Assembly (NCBI GenBank): GCA_902801985.1
Contig: CADCKD010000012.1
Span: forward strand, 1-64,000
From: an uncultured bacterium
GTDB taxonomy: Bacteria; Cyanobacteriota; Vampirovibrionia; Gastranaerophilales; Gastranaerophilaceae
DNA: 64,000 nucleotides
Direction of reading: 5' to 3'
Below, in pieces: positions 32,677 through 44,341 of the stretch. The notes under the pieces are model-generated. The model made no database searches. It saw only the letters and a program-made list of their open reading frames with translations, and was not told the origin of the DNA. Each line of letters starts with the position of its first letter. Position 1 is the stretch's first letter. Both the position numbers and the translations under genes were made by a program.

Positions 32677-32966
32677 TGGGCTGGATTGCTTCGCTACCGC
32701 TCGCAATGACATGGTTATTGCTCCTCCCCTGCGGGGGAGGCTGGGTGTGGAATTATGTCATCACTTTGGGGAAGAAAAAAGTGAGGGACTATACGCGAAC
32801 TGTTATTTAGGTTCGCCCGTTATTTTTGCCTTACAGGCAAAAACATATGAGCAAATTAAACTGATACCTTATAAGCGAAGCGGTGCCGCAGGCGACGCGA
32901 TAATGAGCGTGTTTTTCTTTTCGGTTCACTTTTCTTTTTACGTCGCAATTAAAAAGAAAAGTGAAC
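32677..32966 (+). repeat. Composite repeat, including copy 1 of the four-hairpin element
   Basis: A dispersed GGATTGCTTCGCTACCGCTC element (32683-32710) is followed by a CCTCCCC/GGGGAGG hairpin (32723-32740) and then four hairpins: GCGAAC/GTTCGC (32795-32816), TTTTTGCC/GGCAAAAA (32823-32843), GCG-G-TGCC/GGCG-A-CGC (32880-32898) and a 17-bp stem (32924-32940 with 32950-32966, loop CGTCGCAAT). The same series occurs at 51198-51411. No credible gene lies in 32483-33010. Confidence 0.85.
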
Positions 32967-33010
32967 TATTAGTCAAAAATTATAGAAACTTCCAATAATA
33001 TTATTTATGC

Positions 33011-33039
33011 AAAAGACCGAACTTAATGTTCGGTCTTTT
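33011..33039 (-). terminator. Rho-independent terminator of gyrB
   Basis: AAAAGACCGAAC pairs with GTTCGGTCTTTT around TTAAT. On the minus strand it lies just after the gyrB stop codon at 33045. Confidence 0.9.
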
Positions 33040-33044
33040 GTGTA

Positions 33045-35687
<2,643 letters not shown>

Positions 35688-35801
35688 TTACCTAAAGTTA
35701 AGAAAAACTTAACACTGAAAGCCAATAAAAATTTTATATTTTAAAAATAATTGCATTTATTTTTTGTTGGTGGAAAATAAAATATATAGGAGTTAATTAA
35801 A

Positions 35802-36056
35802 ATGGCTAAGGTAAATGTAAAAGTATGTTTAGGCACTACATGTTTTGTTATGGGGTCTTCAAATTTGCAGGAATTAATGAGTATTGTCCCACACAAATAC
35901 GGTAAAGAGGTACATGTTGAGGGATCTCCGTGTCTTGGAATGTGCTCATCCGAATATGAGTTTTCTAAAGCTCCTTATGTAAAAGTTAATAACGAATTTA
36001 TAAAAGAAGCAACAGTTGAAAAAGTTCTTGCTGCAATAGATAAAGAATTAAAATAA
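35802..36056 (+). CDS. Thioredoxin-like [2Fe-2S] protein (NuoE-C type)
   Basis: The 84-residue protein matches the stand-alone 2Fe-2S thioredoxin-like fold: VKVCLGTTC (CxxxxC) and, later, SPCLGMC (CxxxC), the four ligands of the NuoE/HydC cluster, spaced as usual. Such small proteins serve as electron carriers or subunits in hydrogenase and NADH-linked complexes. The [FeFe] hydrogenase at 25301-26776 is a possible partner but is not adjacent. TAGGAG upstream supports the start. Single gene, divergent from gyrB. Confidence 0.85.
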   Translation: MAKVNVKVCLGTTCFVMGSSNLQELMSIVPHKYGKEVHVEGSPCLGMCSSEYEFSKAPYVKVNNEFIKEATVEKVLAAIDKELK

Positions 36057-36057
36057 T

Positions 36058-38352
36058 CTACAATATATCAAGCGGGTCAACATCAACAGTCATCTTTATA
36101 TCTTTTGGAGCATTAATTTTTGATAAGAAACTTGAAACAAACTGATGGCCTTTATCTTCAAGTTTATTTTTAATTATTATCTGGAAACGCCACAGGCTAT
36201 TTATTCTTTCAATAACACAAGGCGTCGGGCCCAGGACTTCAAGCCTTTCACCAAAGCCGAATTTTTCAATCATTGTACATAATCTGAGTGCAACTTCTTG
36301 AGCTGATTTTTCGGCTCTGTATTTATTTTCAGAGCTCATTATTATTCTTATAATTTGACTGAACGGTGGATAGTCAAATTCTTCACGTGATTTTATTTCT
36401 TTGTCATAAAATTCCCTGTAATTTTGAGATTTCGCACTTTCAAGGGCGTAATATTCAGGGTTATAAGTTTGGAAATAGACTCTGCCATTAAATTCTCCGC
36501 GTCCTGCACGACCTGCCACCTGAGTTAAGAGCTGAAATCCGCGTTCTGAAGCACGATAATCAGGCAGATTGAAACTTGCATCAGCAGAAATTACCCCAAC
36601 GAGGGTAACATTCGGGTTATCAAGACCTTTTGCAATCATTTGTGTTCCCACAAGAATATCAATTTCACCTTTTTGAAATTTGTCCAAAAGCCGTATATGT
36701 TCTCCTTTGCGAACAAGCACATCACTGTCAATCCTTGCAATATTATATCCTTGGAAAATTTCTTCAATGTACTGTTCAATTTTTTGAGTACCTGTACCGG
36801 AATTTTTTAAAATATCACAACCGCAATTTGGGCACACATCTGGGAAATACTCAGCATGGTTGCAATAATGGCACTTTAGCATATTATCTTTTGAATGCCA
36901 TATCATTGGAATTGCGCAATTCGGGCATTCAATTACATGCCCGCAGCCTTGGCACTGAGTATAAGTTGAATATCCGCGGCGATTGATGAGCAATATAACT
37001 TGTTGCTTTTTATCAAGAGTTTCTTTTATTGCATTTTGCAGGGGTAAAGAAATCAAATGTTTATATGCAGCTTGCCCGTATTCTTGCATATTTATAACAG
37101 TAACAGGTGCCACTTTCGCATTATTATAGCGATGGAGCATCTGATAAAGATGATTTGAATTCACCGCGTAGTAATAACTTGAAATATCCGGCGTTGCAGA
37201 ACCCAAAATTAACGGACAAGCATTAAACTCTGCAAGTTTTTGAGCAACCAATCTTGCATCATAACGAGGGGCAGGAGTCGTTTGCTTATAAGCTCCTTCG
37301 TGTTCCTCATCAATTATAATAAGCCCGATATTTTGCAACGGTGCAAAAACTGCACTTCTTGCACCTGCAAGAATTTTTATCTCATTTTTATAAAGTTTTT
37401 GCCATACATCATATCTTTCGCCTTCGGAAATACTTGAATGCCAAATCGCTACATCTTTTGTACCGAATTTTTTAGCCAACCTTTTAGTTAATTGGGATGC
37501 CAAAGCAATTTCGGGTGCTAAGAATAAAACATTCTTACCCGATTTAATTGTGTCATTTATAAGTTTGAAATAAACTTCCGTTTTCCCGCTCGCAGTAACT
37601 CCGTGAAGAAGAATTCTCGAGCTTTTTTCTTTTTTAATCTGCTTAGAAATACCTTCGTAAACTTCCTGTTGAGATGAAGACAGTTCGTTTAAAGGTTCAA
37701 TTTTATCAATATTCAATATATCTAAAGGATTACGGTAAATTTCTTCTTCACAAATACGCACGCACCCCAGAGCCTCAAGTTTTTTAACCGTTGCACGAGT
37801 TGTTTTGGCTAATTTTTCGAAAGAAACTAAAGGCATTTTGCCTTTATTCTTTAAGATTTCCAATACTTGTAATTGTCTTTTTGTAGCACCAAAATCTCTT
37901 ACATACTCTATTGATAACTCTGTTTTTAAAGATTTTTCAATAAGTTTCAGCGGAATTGCGGCATTTAACACCGTGATTAAATCCGTACAATAATAGTTCG
38001 CAACCCACTCTAAAAGTTTTAAATAGTCTGATGAAAATAACGGAGTTTCGTCTAAAATCTTTGTAACAGGCTTTGCTTTGATTTCAGGAGGCAAATAGTT
38101 GCTAAACCCAACACAAAATGCGTTAATCATTCCCTGCCGGCCAAAAGGAACTAAAAGCGCTTGACCTATTTTTATTTTATTTTGAAAATGCAGCGGAATT
38201 TCATAGCTGAACGTACGTACACCCATAGCCTTGATATTGACAAGACAGACTGCATACTTGTTATATTCCGTATTCTCAGCAACACTATCATTAACACGCT
38301 TTTTAAGCGCCAATTTTTGCTCAAATAATTTGTTTTGAATAACATCCGACAT
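36058..38352 (-). CDS. priA: Primosomal replication restart helicase PriA
   Basis: PriA binds stalled forks and reloads the replicative helicase. The 764-residue protein has a 3'BD DNA-binding N-terminus, Walker A GVTASGKTE (about residue 250), DEEH box, helicase motifs, and the zinc-binding insert CQGCGHVIECPNC ... CHYCNH ... CPNCGC with paired CxxC ligands. C-terminal motifs GTQMIAKGLD and QVAGRAGR are intact. The start codon has TATAAT-6-nt-ATG and no ribosome binding site, predicting a leaderless mRNA. It is divergent from the FCG-motif gene and ends 2 nt from the convergent 2Fe-2S gene. Confidence 0.95.
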   Translation of the reverse strand: MSDVIQNKLFEQKLALKKRVNDSVAENTEYNKYAVCLVNIKAMGVRTFSYEIPLHFQNKIKIGQALLVPFGRQGMINAFCVGFSNYLPPEIKAKPVTKILDETPLFSSDYLKLLEWVANYYCTDLITVLNAAIPLKLIEKSLKTELSIEYVRDFGATKRQLQVLEILKNKGKMPLVSFEKLAKTTRATVKKLEALGCVRICEEEIYRNPLDILNIDKIEPLNELSSSQQEVYEGISKQIKKEKSSRILLHGVTASGKTEVYFKLINDTIKSGKNVLFLAPEIALASQLTKRLAKKFGTKDVAIWHSSISEGERYDVWQKLYKNEIKILAGARSAVFAPLQNIGLIIIDEEHEGAYKQTTPAPRYDARLVAQKLAEFNACPLILGSATPDISSYYYAVNSNHLYQMLHRYNNAKVAPVTVINMQEYGQAAYKHLISLPLQNAIKETLDKKQQVILLINRRGYSTYTQCQGCGHVIECPNCAIPMIWHSKDNMLKCHYCNHAEYFPDVCPNCGCDILKNSGTGTQKIEQYIEEIFQGYNIARIDSDVLVRKGEHIRLLDKFQKGEIDILVGTQMIAKGLDNPNVTLVGVISADASFNLPDYRASERGFQLLTQVAGRAGRGEFNGRVYFQTYNPEYYALESAKSQNYREFYDKEIKSREEFDYPPFSQIIRIIMSSENKYRAEKSAQEVALRLCTMIEKFGFGERLEVLGPTPCVIERINSLWRFQIIIKNKLEDKGHQFVSSFLSKINAPKDIKMTVDVDPLDIL

Positions 38353-38465
38353 AATTTTATTATATCTAATCCAGCAAGGTTGGTACAGATTAAGAATTGT
38401 AAAAATTTTATAAAATACAACAAGAAAAATTTTTACATACTTTATTATTAAAAAGAGGTATTCAT

Positions 38466-39188
38466 ATGAAAATTATATCAAATTATTTTGTTAGCAATAA
38501 CAGCTACAGTACAAATTTTAATAGATTAAACAGTAACAAAAATAAAATAAATTTTTGCGGAATTGATGAAAATTCTAATAAAGATAGTTTTGTAAAAACA
38601 GATAATTCATACATAGCAGACAAAATCATGTCAGAGAATGACCAACTTGATTTATTCACAAATAGCGATGAAGATATAAAAATAATTGACTGCAAAAAAG
38701 ATGAAGATGGCAGGGATATTATTGAAATAATGTCCGACGACGAAATATACAAATTCAAAGGGGCATATTCTGATATTCAAGATGCCAAAAATAATGCTTC
38801 AGAAATGATTGAAAATATTAATATGTCACTTCACGGGAAATTTATTCAAGACGGGAAAAAAGAAGTATTTATCCCATACATCTTAGGAAGAACTCCCGAT
38901 ATAAAAAGAGATCAAACACTTATCTTGAATGGAAATAGTGAAAACGGGCAAGAAATTGATTTTGTAAGAGAAAAATTAGAAGATCTTTTAGATACAGATA
39001 TTGACGATAGTGAAATAAAAACAATCAAATATTTAATTAGACATAAAAGAGGATATGATAACAATATAGTTAAAAAGGCATACGGATATTATGATAAAGA
39101 TGAAGACGTCGCTTATCTGTATATCCCCGGTAAAGAAAAATTACAACAATTGTTGGACAACGGATACGTTAAATCATATTATATATAA
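38466..39188 (+). CDS. Unknown acidic protein with N-terminal NFCGID motif
   Basis: I do not recognise this 240-residue protein. It begins with an Asn/Ser-rich segment and KINFCGID at residues 27-34, comparable to the FTG/FQG motifs in other proteins here. The remainder is acidic and lysine-rich, with repeated DxD/DDE stretches, and has no membrane segment. Start has AGAGG upstream. Own terminator; monocistronic. Confidence 0.65.
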   Translation: MKIISNYFVSNNSYSTNFNRLNSNKNKINFCGIDENSNKDSFVKTDNSYIADKIMSENDQLDLFTNSDEDIKIIDCKKDEDGRDIIEIMSDDEIYKFKGAYSDIQDAKNNASEMIENINMSLHGKFIQDGKKEVFIPYILGRTPDIKRDQTLILNGNSENGQEIDFVREKLEDLLDTDIDDSEIKTIKYLIRHKRGYDNNIVKKAYGYYDKDEDVAYLYIPGKEKLQQLLDNGYVKSYYI

Positions 39189-39191
39189 TAC

Positions 39192-39218
39192 AAAAAGCGG
39201 GACAAAATCCCGCTTTTT
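39192..39218. terminator. Bidirectional terminator
   Basis: AAAAAGCGGGA pairs with TCCCGCTTTTT around CAAAA. It lies between the convergent 38466-39188 gene and the PC4-like gene. Confidence 0.85.
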
Positions 39219-39235
39219 TGTTTATTGACTTTTTC

Positions 39236-39472
39236 TTACTCAGCTTCAGCCATAAATTCTTGCTTTGCTTCTTCTATAGCTTCTGTTAAGATATCCAATT
39301 GATCGGCAGTAAAAGTTACACCCTTTTTAGTCGGAATCCAACTTGCACCACCATCATTGGTAAAAAATATTCTCATATTAAGGTAACTTGTACCTTTGTA
39401 TTCACTTAAAGAAATCTGTAATTGTTCTGTATCAGAACGTTCAATTGTTGCTAAAATTTTTGCATCTGCCAT
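39236..39472 (-). CDS. PC4/YdbC-like ssDNA-binding protein
   Basis: The 78-residue protein matches the transcriptional coactivator p15 (PC4) domain: LQISLSEYKGTSYLNMRIFF, then ASWIPTKKGVTF and a C-terminal helix DQLDILTEAIEEAKQEF. Bacterial homologues such as YdbC bind single-stranded DNA or RNA without sequence specificity. It follows gyrA by 17 nt and is probably its co-transcribed last gene, a sensible pairing with topology control. GGAGAG upstream supports the start. Confidence 0.85.
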   Translation of the reverse strand: MADAKILATIERSDTEQLQISLSEYKGTSYLNMRIFFTNDGGASWIPTKKGVTFTADQLDILTEAIEEAKQEFMAEAE

Positions 39473-39489
39473 TTTATTTTCTCTCCTTT

Positions 39490-42069
39490 TTATAAATCTT
39501 CCTCAGTTGTAATATCTTCTGAAGTTTCTTCAAGTAAACTTGTTTGTTGTGTTTCAGGTTCTGTTGCAACTTCTGCCGGAACAGATGATTTTATTGTAAC
39601 ATCATCCTCATCCGGATTCAAAATCTTGTTAACAGAAACAACGCTATCACCATCATTCAAGTTTTGAGCCCTTACACCTGTTGCAGGACGACCTTGACGT
39701 GATATTGAGCCCGCATTTATACGAGTTACAACACCGTTTGCAGTAACAAGCATAATATCATCACTATCTTCCACAATCGTTAATGCAACCAAACGAGATG
39801 CTGAAGTCTTGAATTTTGTTGCAATCAAACCGATACCGCCTCTGTTTTGAGAACGGAATTCCGAAAGTTTTGTACGTTTGCCAAAACCGTCAGATGTTAC
39901 TACAAGTAAATCCGCATCATAATCACGAGGAACGATATCACATCCTACAATTTCATCTCCTGAACGTAATTTCATAGAAATTACACCTTTTGCGCTTCGT
40001 CCAAGAGGTCTTAAGTCTTTAATCGGGAATCTTATTGCCATACCACAAGATGTACCGATAATGATTTCATCCATAGATTTAGCAAGTTTAACCCAATTCA
40101 AGCTGTCGCCTTCATCAAGACCGATTGCTATAATACCGTTACGTCTTATATTAGAGAAATTATCTAATTCAATACGTTTGATATTGCCTTTTTTAGTCAG
40201 CATAATCAGATTTAATTCATGTGAGAAGTTACTTACCGGAACAACTGCAGTAATCTTTTCATCCTGTTCTATCGGTAATACATTAATTATCGGTAAACCT
40301 TTTGATTGTCTTCCGCCTTCAGGGAAATCATATACATTCAAGCTGTATACGGTACCCTTAGAAGAGAAGAACAATACTTTATCATGCATCATAGCAGTAA
40401 AGAAATGTTGAATATCATCATCCTCTTTTGTTTTGATACCTGACTTGCCGCGAGTTGCACGGTTTTGGCGCTCAAATGTATCAAGAGGAATACGTTTCAA
40501 ATACCCTTGATGAGTAATAAACACTGCCATCGGAGTATTTGGAGTTAAATCTTCAATTGTAACTTCTCCGCGCTCAGGAACAATTTGAGTTTTTCTTTCA
40601 TCACCATATTTTTCCTTATCTTCAAGAAGTTCTGCTTTGATAATATCCAAAATCTTTTGACGGCTTGCAAGAATTGATTCATATTCATCAATTTTCTTTA
40701 ACAATTCATCATACTCAGCTTTAACTTTATCCTGTTCTAAACCGGTCAAACGGCGTAATTGCATTTCTAGAATTGCATTCGCTTGGTCTGTATCGAGTCC
40801 GAAACGACTCATCAAACCTTCGCGAGCAGTATCAGTTGTTTTAGACTTTTTAATAAGTTCAATTACTTCATCAATTGAACCCAAAGCAATAATTAAACCT
40901 GCTAAAATATGCGCTCTTACTTTTGCTTTCTTCAAGAAGAAAATTGTTCTTCTTGTTACAATTTCAATTCTGTGTTCAACAAATTCATTTAATACTTCGT
41001 ATAAATTCATCAAACGAGGCTGCTGGCCGCACAGAGCAACCATATTTACACCAAATGTTGTTTCAAGTTGAGTAAATTTATATAAATTGTTTCTTACAAC
41101 ATCAGGTTTTGCATCACGTTTAAGTTCAATTACGATTCTCATACCGTCACGGTCTGATTCATCACGGATATCGGAAATGCCTTTGATTTTTTCATCTTTA
41201 ACAAGATCAGCAATCTTTTCAATAAGTAATGCTTTATTGACCTGATAAGGAATTTCCGTAACAACAATCGCAGTCCTTGATTGACGTCCTGCTCCGCCTG
41301 AAATTTCCTCAAATCCTGAAACAGCAGACATTGTAATAGATCCTCTGCCTGTTTCATAAGCTTGTTTAATATCATTTGTTCCTACAATTGTTGCCGCAGT
41401 CGGGAAGTCAGGACCTTTTATATAACCCATAAGTTCAGGGATAGTAATATTAGGATTTTCAATCAACGCAATAGTACCATCAACAACCTCACAAAGGTTA
41501 TGCGGCGGAATATTCGTTGCCATACCGACTGCGATACCTGAAACTCCGTTCAATAACAACATCGGAAGTCTAACAGGAAGCACTACCGGTTCTTGCAACG
41601 AACCGTCAAAGTTTGGTTGGAATTCAACTGTTTCACAATCAATATCCGCAAGCATAGATTGAGTAATCTTATGCATACGCGCTTCTGTATACCTCATTGC
41701 AGCTGCGCCGTCGCCGTCAACAGAACCGAAATTCCCATGCCCGTCAACCATTAGATATCTTGTTGAAAAGTCTTGAGCCATACGAACTAATGCTTCATAT
41801 ACAGAGCTGTCACCGTGCGGGTGATATTTACCAAGAACTTCACCAACAATTCTGGCACATTTTCTAAACGGTTTATCAGGATACATTCCAAGTTCATTCA
41901 TAGAGTATAAAATACGTCTGTGAACAGGTTTTAAACCGTCTCTTACATCAGGAAGCGCACGCCCTACAATTACACTCATCGCATAATCTATATATGAACG
42001 TTTCATTTCCTCTCTTATATTAACCGGAACTATTTTTCCGTCTCCAAACATGTTCTGTTGAGTAGTCAT
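39490..42069 (-). CDS. gyrA: DNA gyrase subunit A
   Basis: GyrA breaks and rejoins DNA in gyrase. The 859-residue protein has the winged-helix region, with the drug-interaction loop [10 protein letters not shown] (Ser88 and Glu92 at the positions of E. coli Ser83 and Asp87), catalytic Tyr127 in [10 protein letters not shown], and six beta-pinwheel repeats in the C-terminal domain. A GyrA-box-like [10 protein letters not shown] motif marks gyrase rather than topoisomerase IV. An acidic, Glu/Thr-rich tail ends the protein. AGGGA upstream is the ribosome binding site. PC4 follows. Confidence 0.96.
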   Translation of the reverse strand: MTTQQNMFGDGKIVPVNIREEMKRSYIDYAMSVIVGRALPDVRDGLKPVHRRILYSMNELGMYPDKPFRKCARIVGEVLGKYHPHGDSSVYEALVRMAQDFSTRYLMVDGHGNFGSVDGDGAAAMRYTEARMHKITQSMLADIDCETVEFQPNFDGSLQEPVVLPVRLPMLLLNGVSGIAVGMATNIPPHNLCEVVDGTIALIENPNITIPELMGYIKGPDFPTAATIVGTNDIKQAYETGRGSITMSAVSGFEEISGGAGRQSRTAIVVTEIPYQVNKALLIEKIADLVKDEKIKGISDIRDESDRDGMRIVIELKRDAKPDVVRNNLYKFTQLETTFGVNMVALCGQQPRLMNLYEVLNEFVEHRIEIVTRRTIFFLKKAKVRAHILAGLIIALGSIDEVIELIKKSKTTDTAREGLMSRFGLDTDQANAILEMQLRRLTGLEQDKVKAEYDELLKKIDEYESILASRQKILDIIKAELLEDKEKYGDERKTQIVPERGEVTIEDLTPNTPMAVFITHQGYLKRIPLDTFERQNRATRGKSGIKTKEDDDIQHFFTAMMHDKVLFFSSKGTVYSLNVYDFPEGGRQSKGLPIINVLPIEQDEKITAVVPVSNFSHELNLIMLTKKGNIKRIELDNFSNIRRNGIIAIGLDEGDSLNWVKLAKSMDEIIIGTSCGMAIRFPIKDLRPLGRSAKGVISMKLRSGDEIVGCDIVPRDYDADLLVVTSDGFGKRTKLSEFRSQNRGGIGLIATKFKTSASRLVALTIVEDSDDIMLVTANGVVTRINAGSISRQGRPATGVRAQNLNDGDSVVSVNKILNPDEDDVTIKSSVPAEVATEPETQQTSLLEETSEDITTEEDL

Positions 42070-42170
42070 GTATTCCCTCCAAGTCTATCCTTATAACAAA
42101 AGTATAGCACAAACAAGCTCTATAGGGCTAATATCTTTACAAACGGGTAAATATTTTTTACAAAAATTGA

Positions 42171-43169
42171 TTATATTGAATATTTTTCTTTCAAATTAAT
42201 TATTTTTTCATAAGAATTTTCTATTTTAGATTTAATTTCATTATCATCTAATGCAATCTGATATATTTTCTCTATTATATCAATTATTGTTGAATTTGAA
42301 TTTCTGTATATAAAAAGATTTATACCTGCTCTTATACCCATAATAAAAGCCTCAACATCGCCAAAATCTGCCACGCCCTTCATTACCATATCATCAGAAA
42401 TAATTACTCCGCTAAATCCTAATTCTTTCCTTAAATATGAAAGAGCATTTTTGCTAAGCGATGCGGGGATGACATCTTTATCAAAACAAGTACAATGAAG
42501 ATGGGCAGCCATGACCATATCAGCACCGTTTTTTACAGCTTCTTTGAATGGTTTTATGTGAATATTTTTCATCTCATCCATTGATAAATCAATTTCAGGC
42601 AGAGTCAAATGACTATCAGCATTCGCATCACCATGTCCGGGGTAATGTTTTACGCAAGGAATAATCCCGTTTTTTCTGTATATGCTTGACACAATATTCT
42701 CCGCAATGATAACTTCTTCAGCCTTTGAAGAATACGCCCTTTCTCCAATTATAGGGTTATTAGGGTTTGTATTTGTATCAATGCATGGTGCAAAATTCAA
42801 ATTTATTCCGTATTCTTTCAATTCTTTTGCCATTGCATCAGTCTGAGCGGCAAGAAAATTTTCCCCTTTTTCAAAAGCGTATTTAGCCGATAAATATTTT
42901 TTACCCTTGTGAATATTTTCTGTTCTTTCTACTCTGCCTCCTTCCTGATCAATAGATAGGAACGGGGAAATCAAACTAACAGTTTTAATTTTAGAAATAA
43001 GTGATTTAAACTGCTCAACATTTTGAATATCCTTAGTAAAAAATATCACACCGCCAAGCCCGTTTTTTAAAGCGTCGCAGCAAAAAGAGGACACCCCTTC
43101 TGTGCAAGCGTCAAAATCGTTTACCCCAAGTATAAACATTTGATATAACTTTGTTTTTAAATCTGCCAT
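42171..43169 (-). CDS. nagZ: Beta-N-acetylhexosaminidase NagZ (GH3)
   Basis: NagZ removes N-acetylglucosamine from cytoplasmic muropeptides during peptidoglycan recycling. The ATG at 43169, with AAAGGA overlapping the preceding stop, gives 332 residues. The GH3 signatures are present: FAPCIDTN, GERAYSS, KHYPGHGDANADSH with the His of the catalytic dyad loop, and SDDMVMKGV with the Asp nucleophile. There is no signal peptide, as expected for a cytosolic NagZ. It is coupled to the 198-aa gene upstream (1-nt gap). Confidence 0.93.
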   Translation of the reverse strand: MADLKTKLYQMFILGVNDFDACTEGVSSFCCDALKNGLGGVIFFTKDIQNVEQFKSLISKIKTVSLISPFLSIDQEGGRVERTENIHKGKKYLSAKYAFEKGENFLAAQTDAMAKELKEYGINLNFAPCIDTNTNPNNPIIGERAYSSKAEEVIIAENIVSSIYRKNGIIPCVKHYPGHGDANADSHLTLPEIDLSMDEMKNIHIKPFKEAVKNGADMVMAAHLHCTCFDKDVIPASLSKNALSYLRKELGFSGVIISDDMVMKGVADFGDVEAFIMGIRAGINLFIYRNSNSTIIDIIEKIYQIALDDNEIKSKIENSYEKIINLKEKYSI

Positions 43170-43170
43170 A

Positions 43171-43767
43171 TTATCCTTTATAAACAAGATTAAAAACTTC
43201 AACCAAATCAAGAAGATTACCCGACTGAATAACCTCTTCTATTTTTGAATGAATTTTAGAAAGTCCCTCTTTTGAAGGGGTCTTAAAATTTTGAGGAAGT
43301 TTTATATCATCAGTTGTTTTTGTATTTACAAAATTCATATTTTCAATAAGAAATTCTCTGTACAAATTCAATATTGTAATATGCAAAGGATTTATATCAT
43401 AATTTTGACCAAGATAATATTTCGCATCTTTTTTTAATTGCTCATAATATTCAATCGAAAAATCAACTTCGGAACAAGTTTCATTTTTGTCATAAGTATC
43501 ACCAAAACAAGGATTACCCTCTATCTTTAAATCTCCCAATGATTTGATATATACAGCCCACAAAAGACTTCCTAAACAAAAACCAACATTATTGTCTACC
43601 ATTCTCAAAATTTGAGGATATGACATTTTAAATTTCATTTTCTTTTGTCCAAAATTTTTAAACGAATTTATTGAAGAATACAGATATTCTAAACTTATAG
43701 ATAATATAGTTGTATGCTGAGCATACCCAGGATCAAATTTTACTGATTGCATTTGTGTTGTTGTCAT
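43171..43767 (-). CDS. Unknown protein upstream of nagZ
   Basis: This 198-residue protein is unrecognised. It has no signal peptide or clear membrane segment; the fold appears mainly helical. A central part (LLWAVYIKSLGDLKIEGNPCFGDTY) contains Cys/Gly and aromatic residues. The stop codon overlaps the ribosome binding site of nagZ, so the two are coupled and the protein may be related to muropeptide or envelope handling; that is only guilt by association. GGGAG upstream supports the start. Confidence 0.65.
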   Translation of the reverse strand: MTTTQMQSVKFDPGYAQHTTILSISLEYLYSSINSFKNFGQKKMKFKMSYPQILRMVDNNVGFCLGSLLWAVYIKSLGDLKIEGNPCFGDTYDKNETCSEVDFSIEYYEQLKKDAKYYLGQNYDINPLHITILNLYREFLIENMNFVNTKTTDDIKLPQNFKTPSKEGLSKIHSKIEEVIQSGNLLDLVEVFNLVYKG

Positions 43768-43816
43768 TTTTCCACTCCCATTTAATCAAGATACTACCAT
43801 AAAACTTCATAGAGGG

Positions 43817-44341
43817 CTAATTTTCTTTATAACCTATATAAGGTAAGTTTCTGTAATACCCGTCATAATCAAGTCCATAGCCGACAACAAATTTATCATC
43901 CACTTCAAAACCATAAAAATCAGGCTCAATATCGATTTTTCGCGTTATTTTTTTATCCAATAAAGAACAAAATTTTAATGATTTTACATGAAAATTCATA
44001 TGCATAAAATCAACTAAAAACTTTGCGGTTAACCCTGTATCTACAATATCTTCCACTATTAAAACATTTTTATTATTCAAATCAGGAAGTTTAATATCCA
44101 CCGCATTAACTTTTCCTGATGTTGTTAATGATGAACCATAACTTGAAAGCCTAATAAATTCCATTTGTATAGGCATATTAAGATACTTTACCAAATCAGT
44201 CGCAAACATTACAGCCCCTTTTAATACGCATATAACAGTAACTTCTTCACCGTTATATAAAGCATTCATTTTAGAGGCAAGCTCTTTAATTTTTTCCTGA
44301 ATTTGATTTTCACTATACAATACTTTCAAGTCCATGCTCAT
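43817..44341 (-). CDS. hpt: Hypoxanthine-guanine phosphoribosyltransferase
   Basis: Hpt converts hypoxanthine or guanine plus PRPP to IMP or GMP. The 174 residues match the usual length, with the PRPP-binding motif VEDIVDTGLT and the flexible-loop region SSYGSS and the late DDKFVVGYGLDYDGYYRNLPY typical of the family. It starts immediately after tilS (TAA followed by ATG), a very common pairing in bacteria (tilS-hpt, often with ftsH). GAAGGTG in the tilS end is its ribosome binding site. Confidence 0.95.
   Translation of the reverse strand: MSMDLKVLYSENQIQEKIKELASKMNALYNGEEVTVICVLKGAVMFATDLVKYLNMPIQMEFIRLSSYGSSLTTSGKVNAVDIKLPDLNNKNVLIVEDIVDTGLTAKFLVDFMHMNFHVKSLKFCSLLDKKITRKIDIEPDFYGFEVDDKFVVGYGLDYDGYYRNLPYIGYKEN

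Noticed and set aside
32654-32998. Open frame of 114 codons over the repeat region
   Set aside because: It runs through hairpins and dispersed repeats that are shared with other intergenic loci in different frames; no ribosome binding site or protein-like composition.
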